64,000 bases of DNA. Origin: Heterotrichella gracilis (lineage: Eukaryota > Sar > Xanthophyceae > Tribonematales > Xanthonemataceae). The notes under the pieces are model-generated. The model made no database searches and was not told the origin of the DNA. It saw only the letters and a list, made by a program, of their open reading frames with translations. This document shows positions 26,101 through 34,446 of this stretch, in pieces. How positions within the stretch are numbered: the stretch's first letter is position 1; every line of letters starts with the position of its first letter. Where the stretch lies: contig JAULBX010014981.1 in NCBI GenBank assembly GCA_032358255.1, positions 1 to 64,000 of the forward strand, in the 5' to 3' direction. A program made the position numbers and the translations under genes.

Positions 26101-27665
26101 TGAATGGCGCCGGAAAAGTTCATGGTAGTCCGGACAATATAAAAATTGACGGCAAATTCAGGCTTTTTAATTCGGAAGTAAAAGTAGATTACACCAATGT
26201 GGTGTACAATATTACCGGGGATATTGAAGTGATGCCTGATCAGATCAGATTTTCAGATCTATATATGAGGGAAAAAGGCACCAAATCTGCTGCTCAGGGA
26301 ACCATTAATGGCAATGTCTTTCATTCTAATTTTACAGACATACAGTTGGATTATGACATCACGTATAAAAACATGTTGATCTTAAACACCACGCAAAAAG
26401 AAAATTCGACCTATTACGGCAGGGTGTTTGGCACCGGAAACGTTGGTATTTATGGACGTGTAACGAATTTATACATGACCATTGAAAACACCACGAATAA
26501 AAATTCGAAATTTTATTTGCCATTGGATAATCCGGATGAAGTGAGTGATGACAATTTTGTGCAATTTGTAAAAAAGGATACTCTGGCTGTAAAAAAAGAA
26601 CCTGAATTAAGTGGATTTAATTTAAGTATGTTAATGCATGCCACACCTGATTTGAACGTGCAGATCATCATTGATGAAAAAACCGGCGATATTTTAAATG
26701 TAAAAGGCAAAGGAGATATTGCCATGACCGTAAACACCTTGGGAAAATTTGAAATGGAAGGCGATTATGTTATTTCGAACGGTGATTATTTATTTACGAT
26801 CGAAAATGTGATCAATAAAAAATTTGAGATACAACCAGGTAGTACAATTTCGTGGAGTGGTGACCCTTTGGGGGCAGAAATAGATGTGACTACCTCATAC
26901 AAACAAAGAACTTCCGTTGCACCATTATTAAATGATACCACCGGAAATTACAAACAAGCCACAGCAGTGGATTGTAAACTGGGCATTGCCGGAAAATTAT
27001 TTTCACCGTTCATTAGTTTCGCTATAGAGTTTCCTAATATTGACGCAACAGCCCGAGCCAGAATAGATAATGTGCTGAGTGATGAGACTGAACTGAATCG
27101 GCAGGTGTTTTCTTTTTTATTATTCAGAACCTTTGTTGTGCCGCAAATTTATGGTTCAAATGTAGGCGGTGTAAGTGCAGGAGGCGCCGCCATGAGTACC
27201 GGAAGTGAATTACTGAGTAACCGAATCTCCGACTTTCTAAACACTTATCTTGGCGGATCGGGAATGAAAGACCTTCAATTAAGTGTGAATTATAAACCAC
27301 AAACCACCAACAACAGTGAAACAATGAATGTTGGACTGAGCAAACAATTTTTCGATAATAAAATGACAGTGGATGGGAATTTTGGTATGACCTCCAACAG
27401 TGCTGCTACAAAAAACCCAAATGGTTTGGTTGGAGATATTTATATTGATTATAAGTTATCGGCTGATGGAAGATTTCGAATTAAAGGATTTAACAAAACA
27501 AACGATCTAACTCAGCAATCATTGGCAGGTGGTCCTTATACACAAGGCGTGGGTTTCTTTTACAGAGTTGAATTTGAAACGCTTCAAACCCTGTATCAAA
27601 GTTATTTAACGAAGGTTAAAAAAATTGAGATCGCTAAACGCAAAAACAAAACTGAGAAGAATTGA
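23166..27665 (+). CDS. tamB: TamB-like translocation and assembly protein (DUF490)
   Basis: 1499 residues. An N-terminal membrane anchor (about 10-32) is followed by an immense beta-rich body that should form the hydrophobic groove of AsmA/TamB-type proteins spanning the periplasm, and a C-terminal DUF490 region (about 1130-1460: GDYLFTIENVINKKFEIQPGSTISWSGDPLGAEIDVTTSYKQ; LNRQVFSFLLFRTFVVP). TamB proteins assist beta-barrel insertion or carry phospholipid to the outer membrane, in Bacteroidota often with TamL. No TamL/BamA with POTRA lies next to it. It ends 17 nt before a convergent gene. Confidence 0.92.
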   Translation: MLLKVTRIFFKSLGIVLLFLFLSGVALFFAVQTYSFQTWLGKKASAYLSKEIKTKIDINAIQIDFFTKATLKGVLILDKHHDTLLCGNLYVDIKTLNFRNEQLTVENVTLSQTTAKLIKYKGDSTYNFNHLLSYFSGNSKDTSTSSNWDVKLLGVTLNDLSFVYRDEKFKSTSGPTINFDDIRLSHTSGKISAFKIKGDTIVAKLSHFKTKEQSGFEIKDLSTEASISGKQLLCEDLRLETPKTLLKGKIDFRSKSWDDYQDFTNKVYMDSELEDSTRICFTDIASFTSELNGLDETIFLSGKVKGLVNEMTVKNAELSYGKHTRFRGNVSMTGITDFNTSFIHFDAKELATNYNDLIRIPSYPFNEHKKLPIPEDLKRLGTVTYRGKFDGFTNDFTTYGQFTSALGKIQSELSIKLGTKTEDIHYKGKLKTENFDLGTLLGQTDFNNLSINCLIEGKGIRVDNLDATFEGQISSIEYNRYTYKNIQLNGTFKEKLFNGLLTSEDPNANFDFNGTVDFTKKIPEMNFISTLNRLNLKELNFNTRNDSGALSSQIFININGDDINNLTGQINFDNTIYKTTTRKYKLSTFNLFLEQHTTNKKIRLSSEYFNAAIFGRYDLTNLKPAFENMLYHYYPTFFAKPTRSVKYTDELTAQVNIKKFNTIKELFIPELMVSAGTIVDLNFNAAEDKLNIQLSSSKVSYQSITAKDLVIILNENNSTVLAEASGKSLAFADSLKMENFNFRISSVDKKADYSIDWDNLIQPKNKGELKGQITYESDKFFMYNEKISATINDSTWNLKSPSTITIHKNGNLEIDSLLIANNQQKINVQGSLTEQAGDSLVISTQSLVLKQFNPLLQAIKFKLDGELNGNITLSNTDKKFAFNGDVVANNLVINDNIIGQALIKTLYYPSSNKIDISGFTSLGIDDENGQPSKNISFKGAYFLDKKEESIDIDFSAKPANLKLLNPLLEGILTINHGFVNGAGKVHGSPDNIKIDGKFRLFNSEVKVDYTNVVYNITGDIEVMPDQIRFSDLYMREKGTKSAAQGTINGNVFHSNFTDIQLDYDITYKNMLILNTTQKENSTYYGRVFGTGNVGIYGRVTNLYMTIENTTNKNSKFYLPLDNPDEVSDDNFVQFVKKDTLAVKKEPELSGFNLSMLMHATPDLNVQIIIDEKTGDILNVKGKGDIAMTVNTLGKFEMEGDYVISNGDYLFTIENVINKKFEIQPGSTISWSGDPLGAEIDVTTSYKQRTSVAPLLNDTTGNYKQATAVDCKLGIAGKLFSPFISFAIEFPNIDATARARIDNVLSDETELNRQVFSFLLFRTFVVPQIYGSNVGGVSAGGAAMSTGSELLSNRISDFLNTYLGGSGMKDLQLSVNYKPQTTNNSETMNVGLSKQFFDNKMTVDGNFGMTSNSAATKNPNGLVGDIYIDYKLSADGRFRIKGFNKTNDLTQQSLAGGPYTQGVGFFYRVEFETLQTLYQSYLTKVKKIEIAKRKNKTEKN

Positions 27666-27681
27666 AGTATAGATAAAGCTG

Positions 27682-28362
27682 TTAAGCGATGGATCGTGAT
27701 TTTATTGCCTGAACATTAAGATACAAACCCTTATAAATAAGGATCAAGGATAAAATCATAAAAACATGAGCCAGATCTTTGTGATTAAACCATTTATGCA
27801 AAGAAAGATGCGTGGAATGAACGATAATAGGTATAAATGAAACAAGAACGCCAATGATCAACCATTCGTTCCCTTTGTCCTTTTCTTTTAAATAAACCGT
27901 ATAATGCGCAAACAAGGTATAGAGAAGAACTAATCCCGCATTTATTTTAATGAGTGTAAATTCTCCATTTAACCAGGATATAGACAGCATCAGAACAACC
28001 CAGAAAAGGATAGCGTTTCGAAACCATTTTGAAACCATTTTATGAGGAGAGAGAAACGAATAACTTGCTCTGAATAAAAAGTACATAGAAACTAAACTAA
28101 AGGCATTCATGAGGAAAAGGATCAGATTAAAAAAAGGTATTCCCAATTGATAATGAATAGAATGACCAAAGGCGCCGAAGAGAACACTAATCCCTAAGAA
28201 CAACATAAAGTAAGCCATTTGTGAGGCGTATGCAGTCTTATACAGTATGATCTTTTGAAAGAAAAAAACGGAACAAATAAAAAAGATGACATTGGTCAAA
28301 ATGACCATTGGCTCAAAAAACAGAAAACCAAAAAGGGAAATGTATGTGTAATCGAAATTCAA
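27682..28362 (-). CDS. Seven-helix membrane protein of unknown function
   Basis: 226 residues from TTG 28362, nearly all in about seven membrane segments. Histidines cluster in GAFGHSIHYQ and in HSTHLSLHKWFNHKDLAHVFM; such patterns occur in metal-dependent membrane hydrolases (CREST/PAQR group), but I cannot show that this protein belongs there. A TAGTTTTG box ends 10 nt before the TTG start, supporting it; a shorter start at the first internal Met would lose the first segment. Confidence 0.7.
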   Translation of the reverse strand: MNFDYTYISLFGFLFFEPMVILTNVIFFICSVFFFQKIILYKTAYASQMAYFMLFLGISVLFGAFGHSIHYQLGIPFFNLILFLMNAFSLVSMYFLFRASYSFLSPHKMVSKWFRNAILFWVVLMLSISWLNGEFTLIKINAGLVLLYTLFAHYTVYLKEKDKGNEWLIIGVLVSFIPIIVHSTHLSLHKWFNHKDLAHVFMILSLILIYKGLYLNVQAIKSRSIA

Positions 28363-28372
28363 GTTAAGAATG

Positions 28373-28380
28373 CAAAACTA
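28373..28380 (-). promoter_or_regulatory. -7 box TAGTTTTG
   Basis: Matches TAnnTTTG, 10 nt before the TTG 28362 start. Confidence 0.45.
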
Positions 28381-28405
28381 AGATAAAATTTAAAAAAACA
28401 GGTAT

Positions 28406-30568
28406 TTATATCTCCGATTCACTTTCGTCCTCTCTTTTGAAGATGCCTGTAATTTTACCTGTAAATTTCTTAACCTTTACATACTTCTTATCAATGGCTG
28501 TGTAGGTATTATCCAATATACGGCCTTCTTGCAGCGCTTTTGAGATATCCGGATAAAACACAATAAAGCTGGTGAATTCAGAATTTTTATTTAGATTTTT
28601 AGGCATTTCATCCACCACATGATCGTAACTCAAGGTTTGTTTACGAGCACTTAAAAAGATAAATAGGTCATCTTCTTTGGTATCTTCTATTTCCTGTACT
28701 TCTTCAAAAGCCTCCAGATTGATGTATTTGTAAAAGATCTTCTTTTTATCGCCAATAATGGCAGAAAATACAGCCAAAGTATTCACCGTGCCATAAATTG
28801 TTGCCGTGTTCCCTAATTGTTTTAATACCGCGTTAATTTTAAGAACTGACCTTGAAAAACCGTTTTCCAATTCTGAATTGGGCGAAAACACCACAATAAG
28901 CCGTTTGAAAGTATTTAAAGGTTGAAGTATTTTTGAAACAATGATGGCTTGTTTCGATTTAGCTAAAAGGTTTAGGGCAATGTTTCCGAAAATAATGTTG
29001 GAAGTTCCCTGATGCGCTTTGTAACTGATCAAAATATCTGAAATGTTATAGGCTTTAGAGGTTCTGATAATACCATCCACAATACTTAGGTCCACTTTTT
29101 TGAGCACCTCCACTTTTTTATCTCCACTGGCAATTTGTTCGGCAACCCCTTCAATCACTTTTCGAACAATATTTATTTTTTCATCCGCATCGGCATCATC
29201 TTCAACAATAGATAAAGGGTAAATGGGTTCGGTTGACTTTTGATCTTTGATCAATAAAGCCAGATCGATCAGCCTTTGAATATTATCCGGATTACTGACC
29301 GGAATTAAAATGCGTTCGATCTTATCGCTGCTTCGACGTACAACTTCTTTTTCCTGAATCGCTATTTTTCTGGCAGCTCTTTCGGTCACAAAAGAACTAA
29401 TGAGACAGGAGATCAGGATCAATATGATGGTTCCATTGATGACATTCTGATCAAAAAGTCCCAGATCAAATCCCACTTTTATAATGGCCAGTGTTGCTGC
29501 AGCGTGTGATACGCTTAATCCAAAAATAATATTGCGTTCATATTTGGTATAGCGGTAAATCAAGGCCGTTACCCAGGCAGCCAAATACTTGGTAAATAAA
29601 CCTACAGCTGATAAAATACCTGCAAAGATCAAGGCTTCGCTTCCTTTAAAAAATAATTTTAAGTCCACCAACATACCGGCACTGATCAAAAAGAAAGGAA
29701 TAAATAAGGTATTCCCTATAAATACAATGCGGTTCATGAGGATACCGGTATGCGGAATGATCTTGTTCAGACCTAAACCTGCCAGGAAGGCCCCAATAAT
29801 AGGTTCTACACCGGCGAGTTCACTTAAAAATCCGGAAATAAAAACAACGGCCAACACATAAATGTAGTGTGAACTTGCCTGAGCTTCAATATTTCTAAAG
29901 AACCAACGACTTATTTTTGGCAGCAGATACAAGGTGGCAAATAATAATAGTCCGATAGAAATAGTGATGCGAATCCAGAATGCACTGTCGATACCGGTGG
30001 TAAAAATATTGGTAATAATTCCAAGTAAAATAAGAACAGCCGAATCGGTGATGATGGTACCTCCAAAGGCAATCTGCACGGCCCTGTTCTTCACCACACC
30101 CATATTGCTAACAATAGGATAACTGATGAGTGTATGCGTACTGAACATACTGGCCAGAAGCAGTGCCGGCCAAATAGTGAATTGAAAAACATACACACAC
30201 ACCAAATAGCCAATGCTGATTGGGATCAAAAAAGTTAAGGCCCCAAACAATAAACTTTTAGAGCGCGTGTAACGAAATTCCTGCATGTCAATCTCTAATC
30301 CTGCCAGGAACATGATGTACAACAAACCTGTTTTTGATAAAAGTTCGAAACTGTTGGTTGATTCGATGATGTGAAAAAAATTAGGCCCAATGAACATACC
30401 TGCCAGGATCAATCCAATGATACCGGGCACTCTGAACCTTCGGAATATTAAGGGGGAAAATAAAATGATGAGAAGCGTGATGGCAAGAATCAGAACCGGA
30501 TTTTTTAAAGGTAAGTACCGATTAAAAAAGTCCGTGAGATTAGCCACATAAAACTGAATTGAACTCAT
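28406..30568 (-). CDS. KefB/CPA2-type cation:proton antiporter with stress-protein-like tail
   Basis: About 720 residues from the ATG at 30568 (the TTG two codons earlier is less likely). Residues 20-400 hold 12-13 membrane segments with CPA2 features (LKTGLLYIMFLAGLEIDMQEF; GAFLAGLGLNKIIPHT). The remaining 300 residues have two alpha/beta parts resembling universal stress domains (RILIPVSNPDNIQRLIDLALLIKDQ; RLIVVFSPNSELENGF), which may bind nucleotide and gate transport. It should exchange K+ or Na+ for H+ across the inner membrane. It follows the outer-membrane protein gene in the same operon (7 nt apart). Confidence 0.9.
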   Translation of the reverse strand: MSSIQFYVANLTDFFNRYLPLKNPVLILAITLLIILFSPLIFRRFRVPGIIGLILAGMFIGPNFFHIIESTNSFELLSKTGLLYIMFLAGLEIDMQEFRYTRSKSLLFGALTFLIPISIGYLVCVYVFQFTIWPALLLASMFSTHTLISYPIVSNMGVVKNRAVQIAFGGTIITDSAVLILLGIITNIFTTGIDSAFWIRITISIGLLLFATLYLLPKISRWFFRNIEAQASSHYIYVLAVVFISGFLSELAGVEPIIGAFLAGLGLNKIIPHTGILMNRIVFIGNTLFIPFFLISAGMLVDLKLFFKGSEALIFAGILSAVGLFTKYLAAWVTALIYRYTKYERNIIFGLSVSHAAATLAIIKVGFDLGLFDQNVINGTIILILISCLISSFVTERAARKIAIQEKEVVRRSSDKIERILIPVSNPDNIQRLIDLALLIKDQKSTEPIYPLSIVEDDADADEKINIVRKVIEGVAEQIASGDKKVEVLKKVDLSIVDGIIRTSKAYNISDILISYKAHQGTSNIIFGNIALNLLAKSKQAIIVSKILQPLNTFKRLIVVFSPNSELENGFSRSVLKINAVLKQLGNTATIYGTVNTLAVFSAIIGDKKKIFYKYINLEAFEEVQEIEDTKEDDLFIFLSARKQTLSYDHVVDEMPKNLNKNSEFTSFIVFYPDISKALQEGRILDNTYTAIDKKYVKVKKFTGKITGIFKREDESESEI

Positions 30569-30574
30569 ATACAA

Positions 30575-31321
30575 TTATTCCTCATCGGCTTTATCTAATT
30601 GATATCTACTTCGTGTATCGCGATAAATAAAGATGCTGCGCAAACTTCTCACCTTGATATTAAATCGTAAACCTGCTGTTATACACACATCCTGAATATT
30701 GATATCATTGTATCCTTCGGTCACACCGACGCGCATCTTATAATCCAGAAAAAAACTTCCCGGTTTAAAAAAGTACTCGTAGCCTGTTCCAACATTCAAA
30801 CCGATCCAACGGGTGTCGACATGCGAATTGGGTTCATACAATGAACTTAAATTTAAATAGTCGTTCACGCCCGTATAAGTTCCGGAAAATAAGTTGTAAC
30901 TCACCCCAATAAGAGGATAAAAATAGGCGTTTGACCGGTTCAGACGGGCAATCACATGCATATTCACTTCCATGGTTTTGGCCTTAATGTCGTACCAGGT
31001 TGGAGCAATATCGATGGGCAAATAGTACGTATATTCAGCGCTTAGTCGCAATAAACGGGATATTCCATACACCATTGAGAAATTAACACCGGTGGCATCA
31101 TTATCATCCTTTACATTTCGTGAAAGGTAGATCACGCTGCGGGTCAAACCTAAACCAAGTCCTAAATTTCGGTATTTTGAATAGGATTTAGTGTTTAGTG
31201 TTGTTGTTTTAGCAGATGGAGCAACAGTTGTTCGCTGGGGTACACGTTGCGTTGTTTTTTGAGCCATTATTTCACCTGAACCGCAAATGAAGAAGAGAAT
31301 ATATGCCAAAAACTTATACAT
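30575..31321 (-). CDS. Outer-membrane beta-barrel protein
   Basis: About 248 residues, signal peptide to SGEIMAQ followed by a short Thr-rich linker, then alternating amphipathic strands (NLGLGLGLTRSVIYLS; LLRLSAEYTYYLP; YFYPLIGVSYNLFSG; GLNVGTGYEYFFKPGSFFLDYKMRVGVTEGY) of a small 8-10 strand barrel. It resembles the OmpA/PorT-like barrels of Bacteroidota. Start ATG 31321: a TAAATTTG box ends 4 nt before it. It leads the antiporter in an operon. Confidence 0.8.
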   Translation of the reverse strand: MYKFLAYILFFICGSGEIMAQKTTQRVPQRTTVAPSAKTTTLNTKSYSKYRNLGLGLGLTRSVIYLSRNVKDDNDATGVNFSMVYGISRLLRLSAEYTYYLPIDIAPTWYDIKAKTMEVNMHVIARLNRSNAYFYPLIGVSYNLFSGTYTGVNDYLNLSSLYEPNSHVDTRWIGLNVGTGYEYFFKPGSFFLDYKMRVGVTEGYNDINIQDVCITAGLRFNIKVRSLRSIFIYRDTRSRYQLDKADEE

Positions 31322-31325
31322 CACA

Positions 31326-31333
31326 CAAATTTA
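31326..31333 (-). promoter_or_regulatory. -7 box TAAATTTG
   Basis: Matches TAnnTTTG, 4 nt before ATG 31321; the operon mRNA would be leaderless. Confidence 0.5.
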
Positions 31334-31410
31334 AACTAATTTGCGCTGAAATGCACGTTCAGCCCAAATTTTGTTAAGAGTTTTTAGGGCTTATAAAGTA
31401 TTATTAATTT

Positions 31411-31418
31411 TATCTTTG
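31411..31418 (+). promoter_or_regulatory. -7 box TATCTTTG
   Basis: Matches TAnnTTTG and lies 33 nt before ATG 31452. Confidence 0.5.
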
Positions 31419-31451
31419 TACCACTATTAACTGGTTCTTAAATCAATCACC

Positions 31452-32114
31452 ATGATGTTTAAAAGATACAGCCTTCTTGTTTTTGTTTTTTTAATGAGTT
31501 TGTTCACGCAAGCACAAACAGTGACAACACAAAAGGAGGAGAATTTGATCCAGTTTTCGGGCATGGTTTTAGATCAGGACAGTCTGACCCCCATTCCCTA
31601 TGTATCAATTGTTATTAAAGGAACAAACCGGGGAACGATCAGCATGTTAAATGGTTTTTTTAGTCTCATTATAAAACCCGGAGATGAATTGGATTTTTCT
31701 TCCATGACCCACAAACATCGGTCCTTTAAAATTCCGGATACTTTAAATCAGAAATATTATTACGCCATCCAAGTATTAACAAAGGATACGATTGACCTTC
31801 CGGTAGTTGATATTTACAGTTGGCCAAGCAAAGAGGATTTTAACCGGGCCTTTCTGGCATTAAATCTCAATGATACCGATGGCGACAGGGCTGATCGTAA
31901 TTTATCGCGTGATGAATTATCCTATCTGGAAAGAAATCAACAGGCCAGTGCTTCAGAAAACTACAAGTATGTGATGCAAAATTATTACACCAAGATATAT
32001 ACCAGTGGTCAGCAACCCGAATTTAATCTAATGAATCCCGTAAAATGGGCTGAATTTATTAATGCCTGGCGGGATGGCAAATTCAGTTCAAGTTCTACAA
32101 AAAAGAAGAAATAA
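31452..32114 (+). CDS. Exported protein with carboxypeptidase-like regulatory domain
   Basis: 220 residues. Signal peptide ends FTQAQ. Residues about 33-110 form a CarboxypepD_reg-like beta-sandwich (FSGMVLDQDSLTPIPYVSIVIKGTNRGTISMLNGFFSLIIKPGDELDFSSM), the domain that begins TonB-dependent receptors but here stands alone. The tail is charged and helical (KEDFNRAFLALNLNDTDGDRADRNLSRDELSYLERN) and ends in a Lys run. Function unknown; probably periplasmic. It converges with the next gene across 5 nt. Confidence 0.85.
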   Translation: MMFKRYSLLVFVFLMSLFTQAQTVTTQKEENLIQFSGMVLDQDSLTPIPYVSIVIKGTNRGTISMLNGFFSLIIKPGDELDFSSMTHKHRSFKIPDTLNQKYYYAIQVLTKDTIDLPVVDIYSWPSKEDFNRAFLALNLNDTDGDRADRNLSRDELSYLERNQQASASENYKYVMQNYYTKIYTSGQQPEFNLMNPVKWAEFINAWRDGKFSSSSTKKKK

Positions 32115-32119
32115 CAATT

Positions 32120-32395
32120 TTACCTGTGTTTTCTATTCACTCTTCTTTTTGAGTGGCGCATTTGTTTTTTAGCGCTCCGGTTCATCCTTCTCATATCCTT
32201 TTTGTTTCCCCTGGCAATAACGGCACTTGGTTTATTCTTCGCTTTTTTATCCAGGTAAGGATTATATGACTGCTTGTTTTTTCGCCATTTACGCCAGGTC
32301 CGTTTTCGTTCTTTTCTAAACATATCATCCTGTGAATGCATGGGAATAGACGATACTAGGAAAAGGGCCAGGAGTAAACGAAAAATTAGTTTCAT
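32120..32395 (-). CDS. Small, very basic exported protein
   Basis: 91 residues. Signal peptide LIFRLLLALFLVSSIPMHSQ, then about 68 residues dominated by Lys and Arg (RKERKRTWRKWRKNKQSYNPY; KKQMRHSKRRVNRKHR). No known domain. The charge suggests binding of polyanions such as LPS, DNA or teichoic-like polymers, by inference only. Four copies of a heptanucleotide sit directly before the start codon. Confidence 0.65.
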   Translation of the reverse strand: MKLIFRLLLALFLVSSIPMHSQDDMFRKERKRTWRKWRKNKQSYNPYLDKKAKNKPSAVIARGNKKDMRRMNRSAKKQMRHSKRRVNRKHR

Positions 32396-32400
32396 GAGAT

Positions 32401-32427
32401 GTTTCTTGTTTCTTGTTTCTTGTTTCT
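32401..32427. repeat. Heptamer tandem repeat (GTTTCTT)n
   Basis: About 3.9 perfect copies of GTTTCTT, 5 nt upstream of the start codon of the minus-strand gene ending at 32395 (AAGAAAC as read in that mRNA). Confidence 0.85.
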
Positions 32428-32477
32428 CTGTTAAGACTAAAATCTAAACTATAACGTATAATTATGAAAAAGTGACA

Positions 32478-34259
32478 TTAATCTAAAGAGCTTTTAATAA
32501 GTACTTCCCGATATCGTTCAAGAATGGTTGATTTTGAGATAAATCCTCTGTAAACCCCATGCAAGACCACCGGAATGTTCCATAAGTGCGATTCGTCAAA
32601 TAATTTCATCACACTTGGAATGTCATCGGCCTCAGTGATCACATATTTTGGCAAGCGCATTAATTCTTTTACCTGAACCGTTTCATAAAACTCCTGCTTG
32701 AACATGATCTCCCGAATATCATCAATGGTGATGATCCCCTTTAAATTTCCATTTTTATCAATAACCGGAAACATGTTGCGTTTAGAAACGGAAATAAGCT
32801 CAACCAGTTGTTTTAAATTATACTCGATCTGCACGCGTGAAAAATCATCTTCAATAAATTGTTCTAAGGAAATATTACTCAGTAAATACGAATCTCTGGA
32901 GGTTTTGACGATCTTTTCCTTTTCTGCCAGTTTCAACATATCAATACTCATCGGCATAAAATAAATAGAAACGGCATAACTCAGCGCAGAAACGATCATT
33001 AAAGGAATGATGAGTTCATAACCTCCCGTTATTTCGGCAATAATAAACAATCCGGTTAATGGCGCGTGAAATACCCCGCTTAATATACCCGACATGGCTA
33101 CGAGAGTAAAATTGCTGATGGGTAAAGGAAATCCAAGATCGCTGATGATGGAAGAAAATAAAAATCCTACAAAAGCACCCATAAATAGTGAAGGCGCAAA
33201 GTTTCCGCCATTACCCCCACTGCCAACCGTGAAGCCGGTGGCAAATGGTTTTAATAAGATAACCAGTATAAGAAGACTGTATAAAACAGGTTTAGAAAAT
33301 GTTTGAATATGTAAAGCAGAGTTTTTAAAAATAGATTCCGCTTCCAAACCGGAGAGTAATTTTATACTCGAATAACCTTCTCCAAAAAGCGGAGGTAACA
33401 AGTAGATCATGCAAAACAAACCCAATCCGCCAACCAAAGCCTTGAGTACCTTTTTTTTCTCGAAACGTTTAAAGAAGTTTTCAGCTAATAAAAAGGACTT
33501 TGAATAATAATAAGAACAGATACCGGTGAGTAAACCCAGGAGTAAATAAAAGGGAACATTCACAAAATTAAAAGGTTCGCGAAGATGAAAATTTAATAAC
33601 ACGTCATCCCCTAAAATCATCTTTGAACACAAAGCCCCAGAGGCTGCAGCAATTAAAATCGGAATAAAGGCGGTGATGTTTGCTTCTACCACCAATACTT
33701 CCAGTGCAAATAACACACCGGCTATTGGTGTATTAAATGCTCCAGCAATACCAGCAGCCGCACCACAGGCTAATAATAAGGTTCGTTCTTTATATCCCAA
33801 TTTATAGGCTCTTCCAAAATTAGAACCGATGGCCGAGCCGGTGGTCACAATAGGAGATTCTAATCCGGTAGAACCACCAAAACCTACCGTAAGTGCACTT
33901 GAGATAATGTGACTGTATGTTTGATCTTTTGGAAGGTAACTTGATTTTTTAGCAATGGCATGTAAAATATTCGCCAATCCTTTGCCGAGTTTATTGCCAT
34001 TTAAATAATGAATGTAAAGCGCGCACAAACTAATACCGACGAAGGGAAACATGGCAATAAAAAACTGATCGTTCCCTGAAATAAAGGCGATGTTCTTCAG
34101 TAAAAAGTGGACAAATAACTTTAACAAAACCGCTGCCAAACCGGCGGTAAGACCAATAAGAATGGCTCCAAAGATCACAAATTGTTTGGCGCTTAGTTTT
34201 TGCTGGATCCAAATAATGAATCGGTTACCGCCAAATATGAGTGAGAATAAAAACTTCAT
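32478..34259 (-). CDS. ClC-family chloride channel/transporter with CBS pair
   Basis: About 593 residues from ATG 34259. The ClC core has GSTGLESPIVTTGSAIGS (selectivity region GxxGxExP near 130), GAAAGIAGAFNTPIAGVLFALE, and later FTVGSGGNGGNFAPSLFMGAFVGF. The C-terminal 120 residues hold two CBS domains (MFPVIDKNGNLKGIITIDDIREIM; LWNIPVVLHGVYRGFISKSTILERYR), which bind adenine nucleotides and regulate gating. It moves Cl- (or F-, nitrate) across the inner membrane. The longer TTG start at 34268 lies in the -7 box and is rejected. Confidence 0.95.
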   Translation of the reverse strand: MKFLFSLIFGGNRFIIWIQQKLSAKQFVIFGAILIGLTAGLAAVLLKLFVHFLLKNIAFISGNDQFFIAMFPFVGISLCALYIHYLNGNKLGKGLANILHAIAKKSSYLPKDQTYSHIISSALTVGFGGSTGLESPIVTTGSAIGSNFGRAYKLGYKERTLLLACGAAAGIAGAFNTPIAGVLFALEVLVVEANITAFIPILIAAASGALCSKMILGDDVLLNFHLREPFNFVNVPFYLLLGLLTGICSYYYSKSFLLAENFFKRFEKKKVLKALVGGLGLFCMIYLLPPLFGEGYSSIKLLSGLEAESIFKNSALHIQTFSKPVLYSLLILVILLKPFATGFTVGSGGNGGNFAPSLFMGAFVGFLFSSIISDLGFPLPISNFTLVAMSGILSGVFHAPLTGLFIIAEITGGYELIIPLMIVSALSYAVSIYFMPMSIDMLKLAEKEKIVKTSRDSYLLSNISLEQFIEDDFSRVQIEYNLKQLVELISVSKRNMFPVIDKNGNLKGIITIDDIREIMFKQEFYETVQVKELMRLPKYVITEADDIPSVMKLFDESHLWNIPVVLHGVYRGFISKSTILERYREVLIKSSLD

Positions 34260-34265
34260 TGCACT

Positions 34266-34273
34266 CAAAAATA
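34266..34273 (-). promoter_or_regulatory. -7 box TATTTTTG before the ClC gene
   Basis: Exact consensus, 6 nt before ATG 34259. The TTG of the longer open frame is within this box. Confidence 0.6.
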
Positions 34274-34446
34274 AGATTTTTTACACGGTTTAAGGGGTTT
34301 AGTTTTAATAAGTAAGCTGTTCATAGTTTTAGTGAAGGTATATACCTGTTCAATAAGCTAAAATGATTAAATTAAGGTTTGAGATTTACCGGAAACGCTT
34401 GCTTTAAAAAAATAAAAAAAACACCTAGAAACAACTGCAAACTAGT

